Assembly (NCBI RefSeq): GCF_000376785.1
Contig: NZ_AQXX01000125.1
Coordinates: forward strand, 1-64,000
Length of the DNA stretch: 64,000 nucleotides
Reading direction: 5' to 3'
Source: Hahella ganghwensis DSM 17046
GTDB taxonomy: Bacteria; Pseudomonadota; Gammaproteobacteria; Pseudomonadales; Oleiphilaceae
In this document: one piece after another, positions 47,310 through 56,481 of the stretch
Layout of the letters: the number at the start of each line of letters is the position of its first letter
Numbering within the stretch: the first letter of the stretch is position 1
Program-made: the position numbers and the translations under genes
Notes under the pieces: model-generated
What the model was told of the DNA's origin: nothing
The model's input: only the letters and a program-made list of their open reading frames with translations
The model's database searches: none

Positions 47310-48113
47310 CTACTCAGATGCGACTGGCTTCCCTTCCCATTCCAGGGAATCTCTGGGCTCTGAAGCAATCCAGCGCGGTTGTTCGGACCAATGGATAATG
47401 TTGAGCTCTCCCTGATAATTCTCAACCAGAGCAGTGCAGTGTTCCACCCAGTCCCCGTCGTTGCAGTAAAGCTTGCCGTTTTTCAGGCGAAAGGAAGCAA
47501 AATGTATATGTCCACAGATAAAACCGTCCACTGTGCGTCCGCTGGCGGCTTTCAATGCCGCAAGCTCAAACCGTTCAATGAATTGCTGTGCTTTGCTGAG
47601 GTGACTCTTGAGATAACCGGCAAAAGACCAGTAGGGTAACCCCATCAATCTCCGCATACCATTGACCCATCCATTCAACTTCAGCATCAGGCTATGGGCG
47701 CGATCCCCAATGGCGAGCATTAGAGGGCTCAGTTTCACCATCTGATCAAACTCATCGCCATGGCTCACATGAAAGGTTCTGCCGTCACAGGTTTCATGGG
47801 AGGCGTTAAGCTTTATTTTAATACCGGCAAATACCTGACCTGACATCTGCCGGAAAAAAGCATCATGGTTACCAGGTATGTAAACCACTTCTGTTCCTTC
47901 CCTGGCCTTTTTCATGACAGTACTGATGATCTGCCGATGAACTTCGGGGAAATGTGCCTTTCGTCTCATTTCCTGCAGGTCGACAATATCACCAACCAGA
48001 TAAAGTTTCAGTGTTTCTACTTTTTTCAGGAAATCCAGCAAATGATGTGCCTGGCAGGCAGGGGTTCCGAGATGGACGTCGGATATGAACACGGCACGAT
48101 AGGATGTTTGCAT
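47310..48113 (-). CDS. Calcineurin-like metallophosphoesterase (UDP-2,3-diacylglucosamine diphosphatase-like)
   Basis: Metallophosphoesterase of 267 residues with all five motifs: FISDVHLGTP (about 9-18), YLVGDIVDLQ (about 39), YIPGNHDAF (about 78), VSHGDEFDQ (about 113) and ICGHIHFASF (about 198). This pattern fits the LpxH/YfkN-type UDP-2,3-diacylglucosamine diphosphatase family, which releases lipid X in lipid A synthesis. Several gammaproteobacteria have an additional paralogue of this kind, so whether this is the lipid A enzyme is open. The start is ATG. Confidence 0.8.
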   Translation of the reverse strand: MQTSYRAVFISDVHLGTPACQAHHLLDFLKKVETLKLYLVGDIVDLQEMRRKAHFPEVHRQIISTVMKKAREGTEVVYIPGNHDAFFRQMSGQVFAGIKIKLNASHETCDGRTFHVSHGDEFDQMVKLSPLMLAIGDRAHSLMLKLNGWVNGMRRLMGLPYWSFAGYLKSHLSKAQQFIERFELAALKAASGRTVDGFICGHIHFASFRLKNGKLYCNDGDWVEHCTALVENYQGELNIIHWSEQPRWIASEPRDSLEWEGKPVASE

Positions 48114-48396
48114 CCCACTTCTCCTCAGGGGTTAGTAGGCGATGCTAGGTTGACCGGGTGACGTTTTTGTGACTGAAAAAAGACGGTTTGATTAAATAAC
48201 CGGCAAGGACGTGCACGAAAACTGTGCAACATCTTTCCAATTACGCATCAGTTAGTCCCGTTTAACCTCGAAACGACGACATGAAAGGGGCTTGATCACA
48301 AAAAATAACGGCTGTGAAACAGTTTTCAAGCAGGCAAGCGTCCAGATTGTGCTAGATTTATTTGAGAATTTTGTCGATAGAAAAGAAGGTTGTTCA

Positions 48397-49995
48397 ATGA
48401 CGCTTCAAACTGCTCTGGTGGTGGATGATTCCAAGCTGGCCCGCATTACCCTGCAAAGACTGTTACAAAAACACAATTTGCAGGTAGAACTCGCCGAATC
48501 CGGTGTACAGGCCATTGAAATGCTTGAAAGCGCAAGGCCAGACATTATTTTTATGGATCATCTCATGCCAGTACTGGATGGCTTCGAGGCGACAAAGAAA
48601 ATCAAAGCAAACCCCAATACTGCCCATATTCCGGTCATCATGTGTACCGGGAAAGAAGTCGAGAATTATGATGAGCAGGCCCGCGGAATAGGGGCCTCGG
48701 GAACCCTGTCAAAACCCCCGAAACCGGACCAGCTCTCTGTGGTCCTGGCAGCTGCCCGCTCCGGGGAAAACCTGGTCAGTCATCGGGTTGCGGAACCACA
48801 ACCAGAAACCAAACCCCGTGAAGAATCTATACCCACTGCGACGACTGTGGCTCAGAAACCAGCCGCACCAGATACACAAACAGCCGGCGCTGACATAAGT
48901 GACTTGGTGGCACGCATTGAAACGCTGGAAAAACAGAAGAAAGACATTCCATCTTTCGATGCTTTTGAAACCCGAATGACCGCCTCGGAAACCAGTATTC
49001 TTGGCCTACAGGATGCGATCATTGATCTGAAAGGGGCGATGAGTGACGCTAATCCCCAGATCAGTGATGAACAGTTGTCGCCCCTTCGGACTCAGTTGGA
49101 TTCGTTCAATGAAAAACTGACCGAATTCAAAAATCAGATCCCACAGGCAGAATCCCTTCGAGAAGAAATCCAGGCCCACATGGAGGAAAGCGTCGCCACC
49201 CGCATGAATAGTGTGCTGGGCACCTTCCGGGAAGAGCTGGTCAATTCTCAGGAAAACATGCCTGACACCAAAGAAATTACCGCTAGAGTGGTGCAGGAAG
49301 TTGAGCAGGCCATCACTCCCCTGCTGGAAGAGGAGATCAAGAATCTTGAGAAGCGGCTATCAGTGACGATAGATGATGCTGTCAGTGAATCCCGCAAGGA
49401 TCTTGATGACCAATTACATGAATCTATCAAGGAAGCAGAACTCAAAGCCAAACCTATTCCCGGTGAGCCTGACCTGGACAATCTGATAGAGAGAATCCGG
49501 GCTGACATTTCCGATATTGCCACGCACACGGCAACTGCAGCCGTGGATGTTAACCTGGAAGATCGGCTCGCCGCCTTCAAGGAGCAGATCACCAAAGCTC
49601 GCGAAGACATCCAGAATGTTGCCCAATCGGCGGCTGAAAAGGCTGATGTGAAGGGTATCGTCAATGACCCGCAGTTACAGACGATGATTGAAGGTACTGT
49701 GGAAGAAATGCTGCGGGTTCAGATCAGCAAACAAGGTCAGGAACTGGTGCAGCAGATTGCCAAGGCGATTCGGGAGCAAACCGAGGAAAAAGAGCAGGAA
49801 ATTGCAGAAATCTCCAGTAAGTTTGAAACTCTTGAGCAGAGCAACATTGAACTGGTTGGAAAAATCAGTGACCTTGAGCAAAGAAATCAGGCGCCGGCCG
49901 AGACTTCCGGCTCAGGTAGCGCGGGAATCATTGTGGGAGCTATTGCTCTGTTAACCGCCGTCGCTGCAGCGGCAAAGGCATTTGGGGTTTTCTAG
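48397..49995 (+). CDS. Receiver-domain protein with long coiled coil and C-terminal membrane anchor (paralogue)
   Basis: 532-residue protein with a receiver domain (about 1-120; VVDDSKLAR, phospho-acceptor in [21 protein letters not shown]). A Pro/Thr linker (about 130-165) leads into a long coiled-coil region (about 170-500) with many heptad-like EKQKK/ETLEQ stretches. A single hydrophobic helix closes the C-terminus (about 509-530, AGIIVGAIALLTAVAAAAKA). No output domain is recognised. ATG 48397 aligns with the 31409 paralogue; the upstream TTG at 48292 would add 35 non-homologous residues. Confidence 0.85.
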   Translation: MTLQTALVVDDSKLARITLQRLLQKHNLQVELAESGVQAIEMLESARPDIIFMDHLMPVLDGFEATKKIKANPNTAHIPVIMCTGKEVENYDEQARGIGASGTLSKPPKPDQLSVVLAAARSGENLVSHRVAEPQPETKPREESIPTATTVAQKPAAPDTQTAGADISDLVARIETLEKQKKDIPSFDAFETRMTASETSILGLQDAIIDLKGAMSDANPQISDEQLSPLRTQLDSFNEKLTEFKNQIPQAESLREEIQAHMEESVATRMNSVLGTFREELVNSQENMPDTKEITARVVQEVEQAITPLLEEEIKNLEKRLSVTIDDAVSESRKDLDDQLHESIKEAELKAKPIPGEPDLDNLIERIRADISDIATHTATAAVDVNLEDRLAAFKEQITKAREDIQNVAQSAAEKADVKGIVNDPQLQTMIEGTVEEMLRVQISKQGQELVQQIAKAIREQTEEKEQEIAEISSKFETLEQSNIELVGKISDLEQRNQAPAETSGSGSAGIIVGAIALLTAVAAAAKAFGVF

Positions 49996-50028
49996 TCAAT
50001 ATCAGGTTATAGAGATCAAGACAGGTAA

Positions 50029-50057
50029 GCCGACAGTGAGATCCACTCACTGTCGGC
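50029..50057. terminator. Strong hairpin between convergent genes
   Basis: GCCGACAGTGAG/CTCACTGTCGGC, a 12-bp perfect stem with a 5-nt loop, 34 bp after the receiver-protein stop. No long T-run, so it is a probable but atypical terminator. Confidence 0.6.
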
Positions 50058-50105
50058 AATATCTAGAAGATCACTATCTCATTAGATCTTCCAAGGATTT
50101 AATGC

Positions 50106-52511
50106 CTACATCTGGACACTTGGTGTTTCACAGACCTCCGTTAACGTACTGATCCAATCACTGACCACATCAACTCCCCCCATGTGGTGGATACTGCGCC
50201 CCAGCTCCGGCATACGTATAGCGGGATCATTCGACTTCATACGGTAGACCAGGATGGACTCGTCCGGTTTGCCAGGATAAATATCGAAGGCATAACCACC
50301 AGATCCCCGACCTGCCGCCACCGGACTCTTGCAGATGCCATACGCTATGTCCACCGGCTGTTCTTCATTCAACAGCAGCCCTGTTGCATAGGCACGCCCG
50401 CCCGCACTGTGGCAATGAGCACAGTTAATATCCAGGTAGGCTTTTGCCCTCGCCTGCAGGGTACCGTCAGATGGATCATTCCAGACAGGTGTGCGATCAA
50501 TTTCTGAGGCATCAGGAGCTCCCTGTAGAAGCGCCAACTGTCCCATCAGGTCCAACTGATTCACACCCTCAGCCACAGCGATATCCCCGGCAAAGGCGTA
50601 TTCCTTATTCATCAGGCGGGCTTTAGGCCCAATTGGCAGCAGAACGCCACCACTGGCGTGACAGCTCTTGCACTGATTGGCATTTGGTACCCGGTAATTC
50701 ACCGTCACGGCTTCGCCCTCAGGGCTGGTCAATTCAAAAGTTTCACTACCGCCTCCCAAGGCCAGATGAGCCATGCCTGTCTCTCGATCCCAAATATAGG
50801 GTAAGCCAACCCAGCCGGATGCCCGTTTGATCAACAACCGTGTTTCCACAATCGTTTCAGGGCTGCCGGGCTGCTCAGCCACCAAAGGCATAGCAAAGGT
50901 CTTGGCGATAATGGTCCCTACAGGGAAATCCATCAGACCTGCGCCCTGATAATTCGCAGCCGTTCCTTCCGGCAGGAAGATAAAGCGGTACTTATTGGCG
51001 TAATCACTGAACAGTGGACTGGTCAGATCATAATGGAATCCGTTGTTTGGCCCACCGGTTGGATCTGCCGCATCAGTAAACAGATTATAGCTTTGCAGTT
51101 CCGGGCAGTTCACGACATGTGCACCGAAGTTAACTCCTGAGGTGTCCTCTCCACAAAGGGCCGCAATTTCCTCAGGCGTGTATTCATCGTCATTGTCGTC
51201 AGGCACAGGCGGAAAGTCTCCCAGTTCTACCGGCGGTAGTGGCAGGTTCTGACACTGGTAAGGGTCCAGGTCTGTTAATACAGGCCCTCCGGGCAGACCA
51301 AAGAACTTGTACAACCAGGTATCCGTGTTCATTAACTGAAGATTACCGAACAGTGAGCGGAAACCCAGCTTGGTTTTATTGTTGGTGACGCATAATGAGG
51401 CGTACTCCGTACCGGCAGCCGTAATCCCGTCCGTACTGATGTCCGAGACTGCTTTAAAGCTGGTCAGGTGTAGGATGTTGTTCAGAGTGTTAAAATCTGA
51501 ACCGTCATAGTAGGGAAACCTGGGACGGTTGATCACATTGTCCCGCACCGACACCCGTTCAGGGAAAGGATCGTACCCGGGCGGCAATGGCAAATCATTG
51601 AGTAGCGCAATCGCCACATAGCTGACGATTGTCGCCCCCACTGTCTTGTTACCCACCACATAGTTGTCATAAATATCCACATCATCGGTCGCCATCACCA
51701 TCACGCCGGTGCCCGAAGGGACATTGCCAACAATGTTGCCAGCCGGGGCAAAGTTCGGTGTATTGTTATTGACAACAGTATTGTTGAATACCCGCGATCC
51801 GGAGCCCGCCTGGGACAGACCCGGCAAGTCAAATATCAGGATTCCTCCGGTATTGTGCTGAGCCACATTGTCATAGACATCCGCCCTTAAGGTATTCTCA
51901 ATTTCGATGCCGGCCACGTTATATTCCGCCAGATTTCCCCGCACAATCACGTCCGCCGACTGCCCGACATAAACACCGGCGTCTGAAGCCCCACGTACAA
52001 TACTGTCCTCAATCAGCACGTTTTGACTTAACACAGGGTATAACCCGTAGGCACCGTTGTTCTCATCCGGGCCATTGGTCCACTCCACGCGAACACGACG
52101 AATGACAATGCCATCCGCACCTTCAATACGCAGACCGTCACCGGCGGTGTCTTCGATTGCCAGATCCTCTGCTGTGAAGGCATCGGCCACCACCAGAATC
52201 CCCTGGGCACCGCTGGGTTGATCTTTGAAGGTAAGAATGGTCTTGTCCATCCCCTGCCCCTTCAGGGTAATGTGAGAGGTATTCAGAACAAGTTCATCGT
52301 CAAACTGGTAAGTACCGGAAGGAAGATTAATGGTGGTTCCCGGTTTGGCCGTAATGAATGCCTCCTGTAAACGGTATGGCAAATCAGGTCCGGGTTCCAG
52401 TGTGATGTCATCGGGATTATCCGCCAACGCATGCTGCCAGCTCATAAGAGCCATAATCAATATCCACAGCAGCGACCGGCGGGACGTGTCTTTGAGTAGT
52501 TTCGGTCTCAT
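50106..52511 (-). CDS. Secreted parallel beta-helix / diheme c-type cytochrome fusion
   Basis: Exported protein of 801 residues. After a signal peptide (about 1-31, ending QHALA) comes a parallel beta-helix (about 40-290; repeats such as NVLIEDSIVRGASDAGVYVG and VYDNVAQHNTGGILIFD). The C-terminal ~330 residues resemble the SO2930-type diheme cytochrome c family, with two CxxCH sites, CKSCH (about 619) and CAHCH (about 692), and an HHMGG near the end. These two families are usually adjacent separate genes. Role unknown; a periplasmic or outer-surface electron-transfer or polymer-binding function is plausible. Confidence 0.82.
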   Translation of the reverse strand: MRPKLLKDTSRRSLLWILIMALMSWQHALADNPDDITLEPGPDLPYRLQEAFITAKPGTTINLPSGTYQFDDELVLNTSHITLKGQGMDKTILTFKDQPSGAQGILVVADAFTAEDLAIEDTAGDGLRIEGADGIVIRRVRVEWTNGPDENNGAYGLYPVLSQNVLIEDSIVRGASDAGVYVGQSADVIVRGNLAEYNVAGIEIENTLRADVYDNVAQHNTGGILIFDLPGLSQAGSGSRVFNNTVVNNNTPNFAPAGNIVGNVPSGTGVMVMATDDVDIYDNYVVGNKTVGATIVSYVAIALLNDLPLPPGYDPFPERVSVRDNVINRPRFPYYDGSDFNTLNNILHLTSFKAVSDISTDGITAAGTEYASLCVTNNKTKLGFRSLFGNLQLMNTDTWLYKFFGLPGGPVLTDLDPYQCQNLPLPPVELGDFPPVPDDNDDEYTPEEIAALCGEDTSGVNFGAHVVNCPELQSYNLFTDAADPTGGPNNGFHYDLTSPLFSDYANKYRFIFLPEGTAANYQGAGLMDFPVGTIIAKTFAMPLVAEQPGSPETIVETRLLIKRASGWVGLPYIWDRETGMAHLALGGGSETFELTSPEGEAVTVNYRVPNANQCKSCHASGGVLLPIGPKARLMNKEYAFAGDIAVAEGVNQLDLMGQLALLQGAPDASEIDRTPVWNDPSDGTLQARAKAYLDINCAHCHSAGGRAYATGLLLNEEQPVDIAYGICKSPVAAGRGSGGYAFDIYPGKPDESILVYRMKSNDPAIRMPELGRSIHHMGGVDVVSDWISTLTEVCETPSVQM

Positions 52512-52634
52512 AACAGCCTCGCTTTGTTATTTTATATTTACAGCTGATGTTGCCGATCAACCTATCCATGGACAGCACATCCATGTTTTTGCTGAACAGC
52601 GTTAAGAAGATTAGGCGAGATTAAGACCGCATAT

Positions 52635-52650
52635 TGTGATCACATTCACA
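52635..52650. promoter_or_regulatory. Consensus CRP/Vfr site
   Basis: TGTGATCACATTCACA fits TGTGA-N6-TCACA perfectly. It lies in the gap between the beta-helix/cytochrome gene and the TetR gene, about 125 bp from the former start. Confidence 0.6.
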
Positions 52651-52820
52651 AACTCAATTTTATTTCGAGTGATACTCAGGTTTTGCAATTCGAACCAATA
52701 CGGAGATAAAACAGATCGTTGCCATTCCTCCGGTGGATAGGCCTTTCGTATTACTTGTGGGGGGGCACGAGATTCAGTAATCTGCACCGGTTCGCCCAGT
52801 TTCAGGAGCATGTTTTCATC

Positions 52821-53414
52821 GTGCGAGTTGTGCCCAAACAGAGCCGTTCCCAGGCCAAAATTGATCTAATCCTGACCACCACGGCTTCCATGCTGATTGA
52901 AGCAGGTGCCGACGCAATCACTATGAGCGATATCGCCACCCGGTGTGACTTGCCTATAGGTACGCTTTACCACTACTTCCCAAATAAAAACGAAGTTCTG
53001 AAAACATTGGCAGAAATTTCGATCAATAAAATTGATGAAGAGCTTAGCGAAGCGATCACTCAGGCCTCCATGTCGAAGATCGACTGGATGTCGCTGGTGG
53101 ATATGGTATTCGAAGCCTATCGGGAATCACCGGGGTTGTTGCCATTATTGCAGGCCATCAAAGCAATTCCGGAACTCCGAGACATTGTAGACCAGTCCAA
53201 TGCCAGGGTGGCCGAAGTGCTGGCTGACCACGTAGATCCCGCCAATAGACTTCCTTCCGAACGACGGCAACTGGTTTGCCGGCTGATATCCGAGCTGGTG
53301 CAGTCATGTCTTGAATATGCGCTGATCCAGTGCGCTGACCCTGTCAGGATCAAGGAGATATCCAACGAGCTGAAAGTCATGCTCAGCGCGCTGCAGAATC
53401 ACTATTTCCAATAG
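52821..53414 (+). CDS. TetR family transcriptional regulator
   Basis: 197-residue regulator with an N-terminal helix-turn-helix: SMLIEAGADAITMSDIATRC followed by DLPIGTLYHYFPNKNEVL, the usual TetR pattern. A C-terminal ligand-binding helical domain follows. No clear ATG exists at the domain start. I use GTG 52821, with AGGAG 12 bases upstream; GTG 52830 is also possible, and the in-frame TTG at 52719 would add 34 residues unlike the family. It is divergent from the beta-helix/cytochrome gene and may control it. Confidence 0.82.
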   Translation: MRVVPKQSRSQAKIDLILTTTASMLIEAGADAITMSDIATRCDLPIGTLYHYFPNKNEVLKTLAEISINKIDEELSEAITQASMSKIDWMSLVDMVFEAYRESPGLLPLLQAIKAIPELRDIVDQSNARVAEVLADHVDPANRLPSERRQLVCRLISELVQSCLEYALIQCADPVRIKEISNELKVMLSALQNHYFQ

Positions 53415-53845
53415 GCTGGCCCTGTGTCTCGGAGTAATTTAGTATCTTCTTCAGCGTGAATCCCGTTTTCTCATTATGCTCAACATATCCTTCCGTTCCT
53501 TCTAATAACCTCTTTTCCCTCCCGTTATTCTGTAGCGGCCAATTCTCACTCTAAGCGGCCAACTAACGACCAATACCGAGCCTAATCATGCCTGTCGATT
53601 CCGACTGTAGATCCCTAATCTTCATTTCACCCATTCCCTAACACCAAATATAAGTGTTTATGCTTATGCCGGATAGCCGATATGTGTACTATTACTAACT
53701 TGTCTGCTTTTTAACCGGCAGACAGCGGGGGTAGCAGACAACATAAAAAATCCACTTAATCCATAACGCGCTACTCAACCACCCTAAAACTGAACTGAAA
53801 ACTTTTGGTTGCAGTCACTTATATCATCAACAGGGAGATTACTAA
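53415..53845. other. 431-bp gap without a gene
   Basis: AT-rich, no convincing ORF. It contains a short direct repeat AGCGGCCAA (about 53534 and 53553) and a small GTCTGC/GCAGAC hairpin (about 53700). A weak promoter may exist near 53690. Nothing else can be supported. Confidence 0.5.
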
Positions 53846-54679
53846 GTGAATCGGAAGAACACTCTCATCTATTCGTTAATGACATTGATCCTATCCACCT
53901 TCGCCGGAGGTACCTATGCCTATGAGCATTTCTTTTTGCCTGACAAACCGCTCATATTAATCGGAGGCTCCTATGCCAATGCCAACACACCGCTTACCCA
54001 AGATCTTCAGGGACCACTACAGGGGCTTTCAGTGGGCTCAGGAGACTATGTGGATCTGGGCACGGCCCTAACCCGCTATGGTGCCAAAGTGCGCAATGAG
54101 GGACAGGCGGGCGCCACAACATTCAGTAGGATCAGTTGTAACCCGGTCTGTGGTCAAGCCACCTGGGACAGCTATTCCACTCAACTGCAACGCGCATTAC
54201 GCCGTGTAGCCACTTTTGATATCTCAGGACCCACCGGTTATAACGCTGAGTATGCCATCGTCAGCATTGGTAATGATTGCCTGCACTCTGATTCCTTTGG
54301 CAAAGATCAATCACAGACACGACCTTGTTCCGTCGCAGAAATGAATGCTGCGATTGACCGACTGATTGCCGTGGGTCAGGAGGTTCTGGATCTTGGTATG
54401 ACGCCGGTGTTCCCCTTGTATCCAAAAGCCAGAAACCTGAACCTGTCTCACTTCGCTCAGGTGTCAGGTCTGATCTGGGCAGTGACCAACGAGCAGTTCG
54501 ACGCCTTTGGGCAACTCTATGCCTCAAGAATTCATCAGGAATTGCCTGACGCGCTTCTGGTGAAAGCCTGGAAGCGCTTTGATCATATGGGAGACGGAAT
54601 TCACCCTGACGAGCGCTCAGTCATGAGTGCCGCTTACCGGATCCTGTGGGCAATCTATCGGGATCAGTGGTATCACTAG
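53846..54679 (+). CDS. Secreted SGNH/GDSL-like hydrolase
   Basis: Exported protein of 277 residues with a signal peptide (about 1-25). The SGNH blocks are visible: block I LIGGSYANAN (about 36-46, Ser), block II Gly in NEGQAGATTFS (about 84), block III SIGNDCLH (Asn, about 143) and block V DGIHPDERS (Asp/His, about 248). The four cysteines (CNPVC and two further) suggest disulfides. Substrate unknown; esters or acetylated sugars are typical. GTG start with GGGAG about 10 bases upstream. Confidence 0.8.
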   Translation: MNRKNTLIYSLMTLILSTFAGGTYAYEHFFLPDKPLILIGGSYANANTPLTQDLQGPLQGLSVGSGDYVDLGTALTRYGAKVRNEGQAGATTFSRISCNPVCGQATWDSYSTQLQRALRRVATFDISGPTGYNAEYAIVSIGNDCLHSDSFGKDQSQTRPCSVAEMNAAIDRLIAVGQEVLDLGMTPVFPLYPKARNLNLSHFAQVSGLIWAVTNEQFDAFGQLYASRIHQELPDALLVKAWKRFDHMGDGIHPDERSVMSAAYRILWAIYRDQWYH

Positions 54680-54691
54680 TTCTTGACTCCC

Positions 54692-54732
54692 ACCCGGCCG
54701 GGAATTTTCTTTAAAAGCAAGCCCGGCCGGGT
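54692..54732. terminator. GC-rich long-stem hairpin after the SGNH gene
   Basis: ACCCGGCCGGG/CCCGGCCGGGT, 11-bp perfect arms with a 19-nt loop, 13 bp after the stop. No T-run follows. Confidence 0.5.
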
Positions 54733-54936
54733 AACTGCATTCAGCGCTATTTACAGACGAGTTTCCTTATTAAAAAAGATTTTGCCTACAAATCCTGCAT
54801 AAAACGCCCCTCGTGAATCTCCAATGCCTACACCACAAAGAGCTTAGAATCATCCCCTACCCCAGACCGCTATGTTGTTACGAGCCTGTTACAGCAAGCT
54901 AAAGAAGAGGGTTTTGCGCATCGATTCACAAAACAG

Positions 54937-54967
54937 TTGACCCTGTAGTCGCTACAGGGTTTTTAAT
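54937..54967 (+). promoter_or_regulatory. CadR/MerR-type operator-promoter
   Basis: TTGACC (54937-54942) and TTTAAT (54962-54967) are separated by 19 bp, the overlong spacer of MerR-family promoters. The spacer overlaps the perfect inverted repeat ACCCTGTAG-TCG-CTACAGGGT (54940-54960), very close to known CadR/PbrR/MerR operators. It drives the cation transporter. Confidence 0.88.
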
Positions 54968-55002
54968 GACTGTCATGATCAACCGATTAAGAGGAATAAC
55001 CC

Positions 55003-55626
55003 ATGGCAGGTTGTTGTGAAATGGACGCCAAACAGGACAGGCAGCGCCGACTGCTCTGGATGGTTCTGATACTGAACGGCGGGATGTTTGTTGTAGAACT
55101 GATTGCCGGATTAATTGCCCAGTCCACAGGACTACTCGCCGACTCCCTGGATATGCTGGCCGATGCAGCGGTTTACGCCATCAGTCTTTATGCAGTCGGC
55201 CGGGCGGCGTCAGTGAAAATTACCGCCGCGCAGGTCAACGGAATTTTCCAGCTCACACTGGGAATCGGAGTCCTGATAGAAATAGGGCGCCGGATCTGGC
55301 TGGGCAGCACACCGGATGAAGGTGTGATGATGTCGGTTGCACTAGCCGCCCTGCTGGTCAATATTACCTGCTTTGTGGTGCTTTATAGTCAGCGCCAGGG
55401 AGATATCAATATCAGAGCCGCCTGGATCTGTTCACGCAACGATATGCTGGCTAATGTCGGGGTAATTGCCGCTGCCGCGCTGGTTTCCTGGTCCGGCGAG
55501 GCCTGGCCAGACTGGGTTATTGGAGGCGTGATTGCCTTACTGGTGATTCATTCGTCCATTGGCATCCTGCGTGAGGCACGTCAGGGAAAGATGCACAGTT
55601 GCGCTGATACTGCCTGCAGCAACTAA
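55003..55626 (+). CDS. Cation diffusion facilitator-like efflux protein
   Basis: Membrane protein of 207 residues with about six hydrophobic segments and CDF features: LLADSLDMLADAAVYAISLY (Asp pair of the transport site, about 45-64) and NDMLANVGVIAAAALV (about 145). It lacks the C-terminal cytoplasmic domain of classic CDF proteins but has a Cys/His-containing start (MAGCCEMD) and tail. It is expected to export Cd/Zn/Pb-like metals, because its promoter carries a CadR-type operator. The regulator gene converges downstream. Confidence 0.85.
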   Translation: MAGCCEMDAKQDRQRRLLWMVLILNGGMFVVELIAGLIAQSTGLLADSLDMLADAAVYAISLYAVGRAASVKITAAQVNGIFQLTLGIGVLIEIGRRIWLGSTPDEGVMMSVALAALLVNITCFVVLYSQRQGDINIRAAWICSRNDMLANVGVIAAAALVSWSGEAWPDWVIGGVIALLVIHSSIGILREARQGKMHSCADTACSN

Positions 55627-55700
55627 ATAAGCCCGAGAGTCGTTAATTCCTCAAGTTCCTTTCGCTCTGGTGGAACTTGCGAACCATGTGCAGACTGTTT

Positions 55701-56177
55701 TTAACGCCGCTGCGGCAACGCGGATCGTTTTTCAATAGTCTGCTCGGAAGGATCTTCCCCGTGACAACCGCAATCGCCTTCCAACACGGGATGATCCAGA
55801 TCCTTGAGGATGCCACACTCAGCAGCCTCGCGATCACTATCACACCGACTTCGCAATGTTGTCAGCCGGGATTTCAGTGCCACGAGAGACTCGATTTTCT
55901 GTTCGATATTATCAATGTGACGATCAATACTCTGATTCACCTCATCGCACTTGAGGTCAGGATGACTCTGATAATGCAGCAACACTTCGATATCTTTCAG
56001 GGATAACTCCAATGCCCTGCAATGGCGGATAAAATGTAAGGCATCCAGGTGATTCTGCCGATAGTCCCGATAGCCTGACTCCAGACGAGCAGGCGCCGGA
56101 AGCAACCCAATCCGCTCATAGTAGCGCACAGTTTCAACATCACATTGTGCTTTCTTCGCCAGAACACCAATTCTCAT
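55701..56177 (-). CDS. cadR: Cd(II)/Pb(II)-responsive MerR-family regulator CadR
   Basis: 158-residue MerR-type regulator. The N-terminal winged helix RIGVLAKKAQCDVETVRYYE is followed by ERIGLLPAPARLESGYRDY, then the dimerisation helix. Candidate metal-binding cysteines are C77 (KCDEV), C112 (RCDS) and C121 (ECGIL), close to the CadR C77/C112/C119 pattern. The tail DCGCHG may also bind metal. It should activate the MerR-type promoter at 54937 when metal is bound. Converging with the transporter is less usual than divergence. Confidence 0.9.
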   Translation of the reverse strand: MRIGVLAKKAQCDVETVRYYERIGLLPAPARLESGYRDYRQNHLDALHFIRHCRALELSLKDIEVLLHYQSHPDLKCDEVNQSIDRHIDNIEQKIESLVALKSRLTTLRSRCDSDREAAECGILKDLDHPVLEGDCGCHGEDPSEQTIEKRSALPQRR

Positions 56178-56481
56178 TTCTTTGTCCGCTTAACTGATTG
56201 CCCGGAATCATGACCCAGACTCTTATGGCAAGTTTACCTCAAAGCCATTTTATTTGTGCGGATTCCCACACAAAGGATATTTCATTCTGGGTGACAACCC
56301 GCACAATAATAGATCTAAGAGGCATAACCAGACACCTACACCTCTTTGTTCTCATGAGCATTTTCCCACTTTCTTCGACTTTGGTCTAAGGCTTGCACAA
56401 CAATCTGCGAGCCGATCAAAGTTGTAGCTCATCTTTGGCGCCTCACGGGACCCTAAAAATAACCTTTACCCGGAGAACCCC

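Noticed and set aside
53680-53710. Promoter for the SGNH gene
   Set aside because: TTATGC-17-TACTAT has a poor -35 match, too weak to call.
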